Source of the DNA: XYA12-FULL-58-9 sp001798605
GTDB lineage: Bacteria > Myxococcota > XYA12-FULL-58-9
Length of the DNA stretch: 35,358 nucleotides
Assembly (NCBI GenBank): GCA_036736205.1
Contig: DAINMX010000043.1
Coordinates: forward strand, 1-35,358
Direction of reading: 5' to 3'
Program-made: the position numbers and the translations under genes
The notes under the pieces: model-generated
What the model saw: the letters and a program-made list of their open reading frames with translations, nothing else
What the model was told of the DNA's origin: nothing
The model's database searches: none
Part shown: positions 24,743 to 32,686 of the stretch, in pieces
Numbering within the stretch: position 1 is the stretch's first letter
Layout of the letters: each line of letters begins with the position of its first letter

Positions 24743-25615
24743 ATGAAAGGTATCGTACTCGCTGGTGGGACGGGAACGCGGTTGTATCCGTTGACCTTGG
24801 CCGTTTCGAAACAGCTCATGCCTGTCTACGACAAGCCGATGATCTATTATCCGCTGTCGACTCTGATGCTCGCCGGTATCCGCGAGATCCTGATCATTTC
24901 GACGCCCCATGACTTGCCGCGGTTTCGCGACCTGTTGGGTACGGGAGAGGACTGGGGCATGTCGTTTTCCTATGCCGAGCAGGCCCGGCCCGAGGGGTTG
25001 GCCCAGGCGTTTGTGCTCGGTGCGGATTTTGTCGGGAAGGATACTGTCGCGCTCATTCTCGGGGACAACCTGTTTTATGCCAAAGGGTTCTCCCATTTGT
25101 TGCAAAAGGCGGCGGGCCTCACCACCGGCGGCTGTGTGTTTGCCTACCAGGTTCGTGATCCCGAGCGCTACGGTGTCGTCGAGCTCGATGCTGAAAATCG
25201 AGTGACCAGCATTGAGGAAAAACCCGCGAAGCCCAAGACCAACTATGCGGTGCCGGGATTGTACTTCTTCGATAACCGGGCCATCGAAGTGTCGAAGAAC
25301 CTCAAGCCGTCGGCTCGTGGCGAGCTCGAGATCGTCGATGTGATTCGCTACTATCTCGAACGAGGTGAGCTGCAGGCGCAGGTGCTCAGCCGTGGCACGG
25401 CGTGGCTCGACACCGGCACCCACGATTCATTGCAGCAGGCGGCCAGCTTCATTGAGGCGGTACAGAATCGCCAGGGCCTCAAGATCAGCAGCCCCGAAGA
25501 AGTGGCCTATCGCATGGGTTACATCGACCGAGCCAAGTTGCGCGAGCTTGGCGAGCGGGTGAGCAAATCCGACTATGGCCAGTATCTCATCGAGGTGTCC
25601 CACGAAGGCGTGTAG
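24743..25615 (+). CDS. rmlA: Glucose-1-phosphate thymidylyltransferase
   Basis: Makes dTDP-glucose from dTTP and glucose 1-phosphate, the first step to dTDP-rhamnose and other dTDP-6-deoxysugars. 290 residues, full length. Starts MKGIVLAGGTGTRLYPLT (nucleotide-binding loop), then KQLMPVYDKPMIYYPLSTLMLAG, RPEGLAQAF, LILGDNLFY (metal site), SIEEKP, NYAVPGLYFFDN, and GTAWLDTGTHDSL. The C-terminal helical part SPEEVAYRMGYI is typical of RmlA. GGAG six bases before the ATG fixes the start. No rmlB, rmlC or rmlD follow in this window, so the rest of the pathway is elsewhere. Divergent from the sulfatase-like gene. Confidence 0.97.
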   Translation: MKGIVLAGGTGTRLYPLTLAVSKQLMPVYDKPMIYYPLSTLMLAGIREILIISTPHDLPRFRDLLGTGEDWGMSFSYAEQARPEGLAQAFVLGADFVGKDTVALILGDNLFYAKGFSHLLQKAAGLTTGGCVFAYQVRDPERYGVVELDAENRVTSIEEKPAKPKTNYAVPGLYFFDNRAIEVSKNLKPSARGELEIVDVIRYYLERGELQAQVLSRGTAWLDTGTHDSLQQAASFIEAVQNRQGLKISSPEEVAYRMGYIDRAKLRELGERVSKSDYGQYLIEVSHEGV

Positions 25616-25630
25616 GGCCGTTGATGACGG

Positions 25631-25659
25631 GTCCAGTCACTCAGCATGTCCAGTCACTC
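25631..25659. repeat. Pair of 12-nt direct repeats after rmlA
   Basis: gtccagtcactc occurs at 25631-25642 and 25648-25659, separated by five bases. Short, and function unknown; it may be a slippage product. Confidence 0.6.
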
Positions 25660-25784
25660 TGGATTGCCCAAAATACCAATCCATGCGATCAACAAACGCA
25701 ACAAACCTAAGTTTTTCCGCAACTTCGGTTTTTGTGAGCCGATAAATAGACTGAAAGAGCCAGAACCGCCGCCATTGATGTAAT

Positions 25785-25824
25785 GGCTCCGTGCCCTGGT
25801 TCTCGCAGACTTTGCCAGGGAGCC
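25785..25824 (+). promoter_or_regulatory. Hairpin that could mask the ribosome site of the 548-residue gene
   Basis: ccctgg (25794-25799) pairs with ccaggg (25815-25820), and ggct (25785-25788) with agcc (25821-25824), over a 15-base loop and a five-base bulge. The right arm contains the Shine-Dalgarno AGGGAG (25817-25822), six bases before the ATG at 25829. Folding would hide the ribosome site. Confidence 0.4.
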
Positions 25825-25828
25825 CCGA

Positions 25829-27475
25829 ATGAGTCATCTGGCCGCCAACAGAACCTCACCATTTTGGACCAACGGGGGTTTCGGGAAGATCTTTGAAAAG
25901 GTCGTCGAGCTCTCCAAAGACTCCAGCATTTCTGCTGCCAAAGTCGCCACAGCCGCCAACATTTTGGCAGGCAAGACCGACGTCATTGACGCAGTCTACA
26001 TGCCGACATTGGCAGATATGCAGAAGTCGCCCAAGGCGGCGAAACTGTTGAACAGTCGCGTGCCCAACGAGCTCGCGAAACAACCCATCGGCGAGATGCC
26101 GGTGCAGTACTTGAACCAAATCGGTCCGAAGATCTCATCCCTGCTCGCAGCCCGTGGGATCACTACGGTTCGCGACTTTTTGGCAGCGAGCAATGCGGTT
26201 CTCAAAGAAGCGTTGGTTACCAATCCCGATGGTGGCATCAAGAACGGGATCGCTGAGTTTGGCCGACCCGAGATGGGCAAAGCGGCTGCGACAGTCGGCC
26301 TGGATACGGTTGTTGGCGTTCGCGACAATCTCAAGGCAGAGCTCGGTGAGCTCAATCGGCTGTGGGGTCAATGGAACAAGTTCGTTGGCAATGATGTCAA
26401 GACCGAGAAACCTGCAGAGGTTGCCGCACAGGACAAGAACACAACCGTCGAGGTAGCCGCGAAAAAGCCGAAGCTCTCCATTGAAGCGAAGATATTGATC
26501 AAAGAAATCTTCGCGATGCAGGTCACAGAGACAAGGAAGTTGCAATCGCAGCTGGGCAAGGTCGGTAGAGCGATTGATGACATCGTGTTCAAGGGGCAAA
26601 GAGGACTCAAGCCCAAGCCTCGGCATCAAGGTATGTTCACCAAGGAAGAACGTGCAGAGCTCGTGACCCTGCGTGCCCAGGAGAAAGAGCTCATGACGCA
26701 GATGTCCACTCTCACAGAAGAAGTGGGCAACGCCGTATCCGCACTGCGCGACCCAACCTTCCTCGATGGCCTCTCGCTGGCAGGCCAATTGCCCTACGCC
26801 CTCTTCTGTATTCCCGGCGTCATCTTCATCGGTACCGCTCCCTATGGTTTGATGGAGCCGAGAAGCAACGCCACCAATGCACACATGGCGCATTCCACCG
26901 CTTCCTTGTGCATCGATATCCTCTCCACCGTAACTGTCTTGGTCGATTTCAAGCAGACGGCCAAATGGGTCAAGAGCGGTTTTCGTGGCAGACCGGGCTT
27001 TGGCTTCAACTTCAAATTGCTTGGTTTCTATTCCGGATACAACCCGGTTTTGAAGGCGAAGGTCGCGGGTTGGGGCTGGACGGGCTTTGGGTGGTTCGGT
27101 GTGCTCTGGAACAAAGTAAGGTATGGCATCGAGGCGGGTTGGGTTGGCAGTAGCATCATCCCGGGTCTGCCGTATCCCGCGGGTGCCGTCTCCCATCCCA
27201 AGCTCAAGACGGGCGTGGACAAGGCGGTCGACGCCATTGCCAAGACCCAATTCGGCAAGGGGCTCAAATGGGTCGGTCACAAGTTGTCGCCGGCAGTTGA
27301 GAAGGCGCAGGCCTACGTCAACAAGCTCAAGACGGAAAGAAGCAATCGGCGCAAACACAAGAAGTGGGTCGCCAAGATCGCCAAAAAGAAAGAAGCGCTT
27401 CGACTCCTGCGCGAATCCAAGCTCATTGAATCCAAGCTCATTGAATCCAAGCTCGCCGGAGCCAATGTCGCTTAA
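25829..27475 (+). CDS. Unknown 548-residue protein with helix-hairpin-helix-like motif
   Basis: Not recognised. Residues 95-125 (LNQIGPKISSLLAARGITTVRDFLA) look like a helix-hairpin-helix of the type found in DNA-binding or assembly proteins. Residues about 270-325 are charged and helical (possible coiled coil). Residues 330-352 (PYALFCIPGVIFIGTAPYGL) are hydrophobic enough for a membrane segment, followed by a Gly/Trp/Phe-rich part (390-440). The C terminus (about 500-548) is very basic and ends in short repeats of ESKLI. No signal peptide. Good Shine-Dalgarno AGGGAG, ATG at 25829. It could be membrane-linked and nucleic-acid binding, but that is a guess. No homologous neighbour gives a clue, and the next gene begins after an assembly gap. 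Confidence 0.75.
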   Translation: MSHLAANRTSPFWTNGGFGKIFEKVVELSKDSSISAAKVATAANILAGKTDVIDAVYMPTLADMQKSPKAAKLLNSRVPNELAKQPIGEMPVQYLNQIGPKISSLLAARGITTVRDFLAASNAVLKEALVTNPDGGIKNGIAEFGRPEMGKAAATVGLDTVVGVRDNLKAELGELNRLWGQWNKFVGNDVKTEKPAEVAAQDKNTTVEVAAKKPKLSIEAKILIKEIFAMQVTETRKLQSQLGKVGRAIDDIVFKGQRGLKPKPRHQGMFTKEERAELVTLRAQEKELMTQMSTLTEEVGNAVSALRDPTFLDGLSLAGQLPYALFCIPGVIFIGTAPYGLMEPRSNATNAHMAHSTASLCIDILSTVTVLVDFKQTAKWVKSGFRGRPGFGFNFKLLGFYSGYNPVLKAKVAGWGWTGFGWFGVLWNKVRYGIEAGWVGSSIIPGLPYPAGAVSHPKLKTGVDKAVDAIAKTQFGKGLKWVGHKLSPAVEKAQAYVNKLKTERSNRRKHKKWVAKIAKKKEALRLLRESKLIESKLIESKLAGANVA

Positions 27476-27495
27476 GTCAACGTCGCTTGAGCTGG
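27414..27495. repeat. 15-nt repeat running through the stop codon
   Basis: Units gaatccaagctcatt (twice), gaatccaagctcgcc, ggagccaatgtcgct, taagtcaacgtcgct and the start of a further one follow in register. The first encode ESKLI; the fifth begins with the TAA stop. The array therefore once extended beyond the present end of the gene. Confidence 0.6.
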
Positions 27496-27519
27496 GGTTG
27501 CCATTTCCTAGGCACCATT

Positions 27520-27619
27520 NNNNNNNNNNNNNNNNNNNNNNNNNNNNNNNNNNNNNNNNNNNNNNNNNNNNNNNNNNNNNNNNNNNNNNNNNNNNNNNNN
27601 NNNNNNNNNNNNNNNNNNN
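27520..27619. other. Assembly gap (100 N) between the 548-residue gene and the TPR gene
   Basis: Placeholder gap of exactly 100 N. Sequence upstream of the TPR protein, including its start, is missing here. Confidence 0.95.
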
Positions 27620-28408
27620 CCCCCCCATGCCCAAGTGTTGACGCGAGCGTTGTTGATGTTGGCGGGCCTGCGTGGCGACTCCGACGAGGCGCAGGCTCTT
27701 CTGGCTGAATGTGTGGATCTCGCACAGGACGCTGAGGGTGTCGATCCGGCTTTGCCGTTGGTTCTTTCCCAACAGGCACAGAGAGTCTTCAGCGCTGGCG
27801 CCCCGAAAGCTTCCCAGCGTTTGTTGGAGCGAGCCGTCACGGTGGCCGAGGAGAATTGGGATCCCGGAGACCCGAGCTTGGCAACCTTGCTCACCAACTT
27901 GGCGATATTGCAGATGGAGATCTCGAGCTCGGATCAACACACAATTGAAGAAAACCTGAATCGAGCATTGGGTATTGCCCAACTCGCCTTTGGCGGCGAG
28001 GATCCCGAAGTTGCCAGGGTCCTCAGTGTGTTAGCTCGGCTGTTCATCAAGACGGGAAGAGCCCGAGAAGCGTTGCCGCTGCTTGGCAAGGCGCTGTGGA
28101 TTCATCAGGAAAACGCGTCGGAGTTGGTGGCCCTTGCCGATGTCCACTGTAGCCTCGGTATCGCCCTCGCCCTCGCCCTCGCCCAAGGCCAAGACACAGG
28201 CGCAGACGCAGACACAGACACAGACGCAGACGCAGACACAGAAGCAGAAGCAGAAGCAGAAGCAAATGGCCTCGAAGCAGTTGAGGAGCACTTTGCTGCT
28301 GCCCTGGAGCTGCTCGTGGATGAAGGGGACGGGGTTGAGCCCCTGCGTCGATTCATCCGAGAGAATCGTGAACGTTTTTATCAGCAGTTGTCGAGCTCGT
28401 CAGACTGA
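27620..28408 (+). CDS. TPR-like protein, 5' end missing in gap
   Basis: The frame is open from the edge of the gap to TGA at 28406, about 262 residues, so the 5' end is lost; the GTG at 27635 is not a convincing start. Helical pairs with TPR-like spacing are visible: PSLATLLTNLAILQMEI, DPEVARVLSVLARLFIKTGRAREALPLLGKAL, VALADVHCSLGIALALAL. TPR modules mediate protein contacts. A low-complexity insert (about 182-215) of ALALALAQ, then DADTDTDADADT and EAEAEAEA interrupts the array and is coded by hexanucleotide repeats. The C terminus is acidic, ending QQLSSSSD. In myxobacterial genomes such tails often belong to larger TPR or kinase-TPR proteins, so the real protein could be much longer. Confidence 0.75.
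   Translation, partial: PPHAQVLTRALLMLAGLRGDSDEAQALLAECVDLAQDAEGVDPALPLVLSQQAQRVFSAGAPKASQRLLERAVTVAEENWDPGDPSLATLLTNLAILQMEISSSDQHTIEENLNRALGIAQLAFGGEDPEVARVLSVLARLFIKTGRAREALPLLGKALWIHQENASELVALADVHCSLGIALALALAQGQDTGADADTDTDADADTEAEAEAEANGLEAVEEHFAAALELLVDEGDGVEPLRRFIRENRERFYQQLSSSSD
28160..28264. repeat. Composite hexanucleotide repeats inside the TPR protein
   Basis: Three adjacent short arrays: (gccctc)n, then (cagac[a/g])-based 6-nt units, then (cagaag)n. They encode Ala-Leu, Asp-Ala/Asp-Thr and Glu-Ala dipeptide runs. All keep frame. Confidence 0.9.
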
Positions 28409-28553
28409 CGCGCTTGTTTTCCTTAGCCTCGAGGGGCCCCAGGCCAACGATTTGGCTCAGCCAGTTTGTAACCTTTGCAGACGCGGGAAGTAGTGTGTGA
28501 CGGACTCGTTGGGGTGTTGGCCGTGTTGCGCCCAACTCGACCTGGAGGAGAGA

Positions 28554-29106
28554 ATGACGGACCCCCGAGGAGCCCCTGCCCTGCGGTGATGGTGTCCGCA
28601 GCGGCGGGGAGCAATGCGACAAGGACGACCTCGCCGGCCAATCCTGCCTCTCATTGGGCTATGACGGCGGCGCGATCGCCTGCTCCGACACGTGCGTGTT
28701 TGACATCGGCAGTTGTACCGGTGTTGGCCCTCAGTGTGGCAACAACATCGCCGAGGGACTCGAGCCGTGTGACGGGACCGACCTCAACAACGAAACCTGC
28801 AACACCGTGGGTTATGCCGGTGGCATTCTCGCCTGTCAGAACTGTGAGCTAGATACCTCCGGGTGTACTGGGGATGCCCCCGTCTGTGGTGACGGCAACG
28901 CCGAGGGTCTCGAGGAGTGTGACGAATACGATTTGTCGGAGTGTACCGGTTCCCCCATACGGTGTGGCAACGGCCGCGCACAAGGGGTCGAGCAATGTGA
29001 CGGCGATGACCTGCGCAGTCGCAGTTGTGAAGATCTGGGTTATGCCGATGGCGTTCTTGCCTGCAACGAAAACTGCAGCTACGACGTCGACGCCTGTGCC
29101 CAATGA
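28554..29106 (+). pseudogene. Cys-rich CGDG...EQCD repeat gene with N-terminal frameshift
   Basis: From 28558 a frame reads CGDGVRSGGEQCDKDDLAG ... SCLSLGYDGGAIACSDTCVFDIGSC, then two further full units and one shortened unit, ending NCSYDVDACAQ at 29104. The units match the cysteine-rich surface repeats common in myxobacteria. No start codon exists in this frame. Eight bases upstream, GGAGGAG precedes an ATG at 28554 in the other frame (MTDPRGAP..., stop after 11 codons). Losing one C from the ccccc run at 28562-28566 would join ATG to the repeats (MTDPEEPLPCGDG). So either a real frameshift or a homopolymer base error. There is no signal peptide, unusual for this family. The third unit lacks its LGYxGG half. 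Confidence 0.7.
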
Positions 29107-29142
29107 GACTTTGGTTCAAATCAGCTAGGGGTTAGAAAGCCG

Positions 29143-30066
29143 CTAAGCCGCCGCGCGCATCTCCGTTAGCAAACCCTCGCTCACCTTCCAGAGGCGCTCC
29201 GCCAGCTCATCGTCTTTTGCCACGGCCGTCGACGGCGCGGGGTTGCAGTCGGCCAGATACTCACCATTGTGTGCTGCCGCGTTGGGATGGACCGCCGCGT
29301 AGCACTGGGTCGCCGCTCCCTGCTCAACCGTCTTGAGGAAGAGCGGACCGACCGCGCCGAACACCATGCGAACGACGGCCCCCATGTGCCGGCTGAGATT
29401 CGTCGCGATGACGCCGGGGTGGATTGCAATGGCGACGCGCCCGGTGCCCTCGAAGCGCTTGGCGAGTGAGCGAGTGAACAAGATGTTCGCGAGCTTGGAC
29501 TGGCCGTAGGCCTTCCACGGGGTGTAGCCGCTTTTGTACGCCAGATCGTCAAAGCGGATACCTTCCTTGGGCGCGCCCTTATGCGCGCTGCTACTCACCA
29601 TGACCACGCGTCCGGTCTCGCTCAATCGGTCGAGCAGGCCGGTGACCAACTGAAAATGGCCGAAGTGATTGGTGAGAAGTTGCAACTCGACGCCATGCTC
29701 CCGCACGGGCTCCGGCAGCGCCATGATTCCAGCGTTGGCAATGATCGCGTCGAGCTCGCCGTGCTCGCGCACCGCCTCGACGCACCTGCGCACCGACTCC
29801 GGGTCGGAGAGCTCGCACTTGAGGTGCACCGCGCCCTCGATACCTGCGAGCGCCGCCTTGGCCTTGTCCGTGGTGCGCGCCGCGCCCAGAATCGTGGCTC
29901 CTCGCATGCTGAGCACGCGGGCGGTCTCGAGACCGAGGCCGGAGTTGCAGCCCGTGATCAAGATGCGCTTGCCCTCGAGACCCAGGCCCTCAGTCACTTC
30001 CTCGGCCGTGGAGTTGTGCCCGAAGCCATTGTCACCCTTGCTCTTCAACAATCCATACAAAGACAT
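29143..30066 (-). CDS. Short-chain dehydrogenase/reductase (retinol-dehydrogenase-like)
   Basis: 307 residues from the ATG at 30066; AGGAG seven bases upstream supports it over the TTG at 30072. NAD(P)-binding TGCNSGLG near residue 38, ANAG after the fourth strand, catalytic Ser in MVSSSAHKG, YGQSK (Tyr and Lys), and IHPGVIATNLSRH in the cofactor-side loop. The layout (N-terminal lead, TGxNSGLGxETAR, LLTNHFGHFQLV) is that of the large bacterial retinol-dehydrogenase/WW-oxidoreductase-like SDR group. Substrate unknown. Convergent with the Cys-rich gene, 36 bases apart; the methyltransferase on the same strand ends 107 bases upstream, so co-transcription is possible. Confidence 0.93.
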   Translation of the reverse strand: MSLYGLLKSKGDNGFGHNSTAEEVTEGLGLEGKRILITGCNSGLGLETARVLSMRGATILGAARTTDKAKAALAGIEGAVHLKCELSDPESVRRCVEAVREHGELDAIIANAGIMALPEPVREHGVELQLLTNHFGHFQLVTGLLDRLSETGRVVMVSSSAHKGAPKEGIRFDDLAYKSGYTPWKAYGQSKLANILFTRSLAKRFEGTGRVAIAIHPGVIATNLSRHMGAVVRMVFGAVGPLFLKTVEQGAATQCYAAVHPNAAAHNGEYLADCNPAPSTAVAKDDELAERLWKVSEGLLTEMRAAA

Positions 30067-30173
30067 TTTCAATCTCCTGTGGCATCAAGACATCAAGATA
30101 AGGACCAAGGAGCGTTGGGGGTAGGGGTAGGGCTAGCTTTGGGCTTTGAAACCAGCGCTTTCGGTCTTTGATT

Positions 30174-30824
30174 TCAAGGTTCCGTGACAGAAGATGTGCG
30201 GCCGGGCCAGCGATAAAGAGCCACCTCACCTCGAACACCGGGCCCCCGACGGACGTCGGTGGGTTTGCGACCGCGAAACCAGAAGGTAAGAGCCGCCACT
30301 CGGGTTCCGGGTCGCAGCTTCTTATCGAGGGTGTTTGCGAGTGCCACCATCGGCGCCATCATCAGATAACAGGTGACTGCGTCGGCCTGCTCCAGCTCCG
30401 ATGTATGGAAGTCTTGGCGCAAGACGGTCAAGTTGGGCAATCTGCAAGCCCGCAATCTGGCGACGAACCATGGAAGAATCGACAGCTCGATGCCGGTCAC
30501 GCGCGCCGTTGGGAACGCCCGCGCGAGCGCAACAGCGAGACCACCAAAACCGCAGCCGAGCTCGAAAATTTGTGGGTTCTGGGGAAGGTGAGTGCTCCGC
30601 AAGATGTCGACCACATCGGCTATTTCTGACGACTTTGAAGGAACTGGCGGGGCCCCGGTGATCACCATGAACAGCAATATCGACCCACTCGCCAGGACGA
30701 CAATGGTGACCGCTACCATGCCCAAGATCGTCACCATCAGAGATGAAACCGAGTCGACGACCCGAGAATGGAGAGGGAAACAAATTGGCCTGGAACTTTT
30801 GCCAGCAAAACGCTCACTCGTCAC
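30174..30824 (-). CDS. Membrane-anchored SAM methyltransferase, FAM173-like layout
   Basis: 216 residues, GTG start at 30824. A single membrane segment at about 29-56 is followed by APPVPSKSSEIADVVDIL and the SAM-binding motif FELGCGFGG (87-95). VTGIELSILPWFVARLRA (motif II region with acidic Glu), LRQDFHTSELEQADAVTCYLM and PGTRVAALTFWFRG complete the Rossmann core. A TM anchor, then a VPxS-like block, then the methyltransferase core with CYLM and GTxV...F is the arrangement of FAM173-type (mitochondrial carrier lysine) methyltransferases and their bacterial relatives. A protein-lysine target at the inner membrane is inference. Confidence 0.85.
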   Translation of the reverse strand: MTSERFAGKSSRPICFPLHSRVVDSVSSLMVTILGMVAVTIVVLASGSILLFMVITGAPPVPSKSSEIADVVDILRSTHLPQNPQIFELGCGFGGLAVALARAFPTARVTGIELSILPWFVARLRACRLPNLTVLRQDFHTSELEQADAVTCYLMMAPMVALANTLDKKLRPGTRVAALTFWFRGRKPTDVRRGPGVRGEVALYRWPGRTSSVTEP

Positions 30825-30887
30825 TTGTGTGGTTGTTCATTATCTTCATGATGTTCATTGGATCACCAGCAGACTTGGGGGTTCAAA

Positions 30888-30986
30888 ATGCTTGAAGTCT
30901 TGGACAGGATCGACTGGGCGTCGTTGACCCACGCATATGGCAGCGCAGAGGATGTTTGTCCAGAGAAACGAATGTTTTGCACTTAG
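30888..30986 (+). pseudogene. N-terminal fragment of a HEAT-repeat-like protein
   Basis: A 32-codon frame reads MLEVLDRIDWASLTHAYGSA then EDVCPEKRMFCT and stops. LDRIDWASLxHAYGSAEDV is the characteristic beginning of a family of bacterial HEAT-repeat proteins that continue (D)VPxLLRAL... for several hundred residues. The match ends abruptly at EDV, after which no further homologous frame is seen. A GGGGG lies seven bases before the ATG. It is best read as a truncated relic. The rest of 30825-31136 shows no other gene; it may carry the promoter for the gene at 31137. Confidence 0.55.
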
Positions 30987-31136
30987 ATCCTCTCATCACC
31001 GGCATCCAGAATGCGCTCGGATTGTCGCGAGAGATGAAGGATCTGGAGAGATTCATGCGACGGGTTTGACCAACTTCTGCACGTTGAACAGAAGCCCGTT
31101 TGACAATAGAAAGCAAACCGAACGGGAGGCTCAGCT

Positions 31137-31868
31137 ATGTACAAGCACCCATTGATTTCTTGCGTGGTGATGATTGGAGCTTTGGCTCTTCTACCAAGCT
31201 CGGCTCTCGCCGAGGAGCAAGAGGATACCTCAGTGTCTTCAGCGACGGCTCCGAATTGGTCGCTTGGCGCTGGTGTGGGTCTTTTCAGCTACGGAACGAG
31301 CGAATACCCAATCGGTGGTTTGTCGAGCTTGGGGATAAGTTCATCTGCCCCTTCATACTCTTTGTCAGCCGAAAGGCGTCTGGGAGATTCGTTGTGGCTT
31401 CTGTTCAAGGGATCCTTCCACTACTTCCAAAACGACATCCCGGTGTCTTCGCTGTCTGGTACCGACACCATCGAGCGCAGCACGTTGTCAGCAGGCGCGG
31501 CGGCAGGAATCCGTTATCTGTTGGCATCTGGAATCGTGGATGTGTCGGCCTACGGGATGGTTGGGGGAGTCTACTCAGAAGTAGGTGGCGAGACACAAAC
31601 CACGAATGGCACAGGCATTTCGTCTTATCTTTCTCCAGCGCCGGGATCGACAGCTTTCTCAGTGGGAGCGACGGCAGGGCTCGCTCTTGAGCGGAATCTC
31701 ATCGACAATCTATCTCTTCGACTTGCCACCGATCTGCTGGATGGCTACTGGAGCAAGGCAAAGACCAAGACCATCGATAGTGATGGCAACAAGAACAGGA
31801 CCCTCTCAGAGGGATTCGATGTGGGCGTTCAACTTCGCCCAACTTTGGAGATTCGCTTTTACTTCTGA
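31137..31868 (+). CDS. Outer-membrane beta-barrel-like protein
   Basis: 243 residues. Signal peptide with cleavage after SALA (25). The mature part alternates polar and hydrophobic residues with many Gly, Ser and aromatics (WSLGAGVGLFSYGTSEY, LGDSLWLLFKGSFHYF, AAAGIRYLLASGIVDVSAYGMVGGVY, SVGATAGLALERNLIDNLSLRLATDLL) and ends EIRFYF. A C-terminal Phe preceded by alternating residues is the assembly signal for barrels inserted by BAM. The size fits an eight- to ten-stranded barrel. GGAGG seven bases before the ATG supports the start. Function unknown; small barrels of this kind are often adhesion or structural proteins. Convergent with the minus-strand gene at 31895. Confidence 0.8.
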   Translation: MYKHPLISCVVMIGALALLPSSALAEEQEDTSVSSATAPNWSLGAGVGLFSYGTSEYPIGGLSSLGISSSAPSYSLSAERRLGDSLWLLFKGSFHYFQNDIPVSSLSGTDTIERSTLSAGAAAGIRYLLASGIVDVSAYGMVGGVYSEVGGETQTTNGTGISSYLSPAPGSTAFSVGATAGLALERNLIDNLSLRLATDLLDGYWSKAKTKTIDSDGNKNRTLSEGFDVGVQLRPTLEIRFYF

Positions 31869-31894
31869 CGCGATCAAAAATCCTGTCTGAGTGA

Positions 31895-32674
31895 TCACCG
31901 TCTAGCTTTCACCTTGCCCAAAAGAAGAAGTTTGATGAAGGGCAGATCCGCGAGCTCCTCATCGATCTCCCCACGCAACTCCTGACACACGCTGTCGATG
32001 AGGGGCATGAGATTCCCCTGCTCCATGCTCCAATCAAACGTCAGGGTTTCGCCATCGAGCTCGGTCACCACGTGCGACGGGATTGATTTGGCTAAGCCCG
32101 CCTTGTTCCAGTCGGTATTCCAATCGGTATTCCAATCGGTATCAAACTCGTGCTTTTGAGGTGCCGACACCCAAGGTACCTCGGCGTGCATGGATAGGTC
32201 CCCCATCATGGAGACGTGCAGCGTGCCGGTTTGACTGCCGTTGTCCTCATGCGGCCAGCGGTTGTTGTGGACTGGGAAGACGGGCTTGCCGTTGATGATG
32301 CTGTAGGGGGTGTCTTGGATCAACGGCTCACCCATGGGGGCGATGAGATCTTGGTTGATGGGCGGCGGATCACCCTCGAGGACCGCGATGACCTTCTCGA
32401 GATTCGTGCGTGAGCCGTTGATGAACGCCTCTCCATTGTACAGTGCCCAAACATTGAATGAGTCGCCTTCGAAGATGTGGGTGCGGACGCCGAAGTTGGG
32501 CGGCAACCAATTGATGGAGTCAAAGTGGCCGGTGTGAAATCCGGGTGTTGTCGCAAACCACGTCGTCACACTGGCCAATGTAACCTTCTGTGGGCTGAGC
32601 GGTATGCAAGTGTGAGGACTCAGGGTCACGGGGGTGATGTGGGCATGGGGCTCACATGATTCCTGGACGCGCAA
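31895..32674 (-). CDS. Hypothetical protein with TDWN tandem repeats
   Basis: Up to 259 residues, starting at TTG 32674; a GTG at 32629 is a likelier start because the first TTG lies in the ribosome site of the divergent lipoprotein. No signal peptide is evident. The body has aromatic-rich motifs (INWLPPNFGVRTHIFEG, FNVWALYNGEAFINGS, VFPVHNNRWPHED, TLHVSMMGDLSMHAEVPWV) but I do not recognise the family. Near the C terminus DTDWNTDWNTDWNK is coded by a 12-nt tandem repeat. The final part (LIDSVCQELRGEIDEELADL) is helical. The 5' end overlaps the region that must hold the promoter of the lipoprotein at 32687. Confidence 0.55.
   Translation of the reverse strand: MRVQESCEPHAHITPVTLSPHTCIPLSPQKVTLASVTTWFATTPGFHTGHFDSINWLPPNFGVRTHIFEGDSFNVWALYNGEAFINGSRTNLEKVIAVLEGDPPPINQDLIAPMGEPLIQDTPYSIINGKPVFPVHNNRWPHEDNGSQTGTLHVSMMGDLSMHAEVPWVSAPQKHEFDTDWNTDWNTDWNKAGLAKSIPSHVVTELDGETLTFDWSMEQGNLMPLIDSVCQELRGEIDEELADLPFIKLLLLGKVKARR
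32102..32140. repeat. 12-nt tandem repeat encoding TDWN
   Basis: tcggtattccaa at 32112-32123 and 32124-32135, with partial copies on both sides. On the minus strand it encodes Asn-Thr-Asp-Trp. In frame, so copy number can change without loss of the protein. Confidence 0.9.
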
Positions 32675-32686
32675 TTGGAGGTGGTC

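Noticed and set aside
26135..27982. 615-codon minus-strand frame across a gap
   Set aside because: Mirror of the 548-residue gene and includes 100 N; no start signal or recognisable motif.
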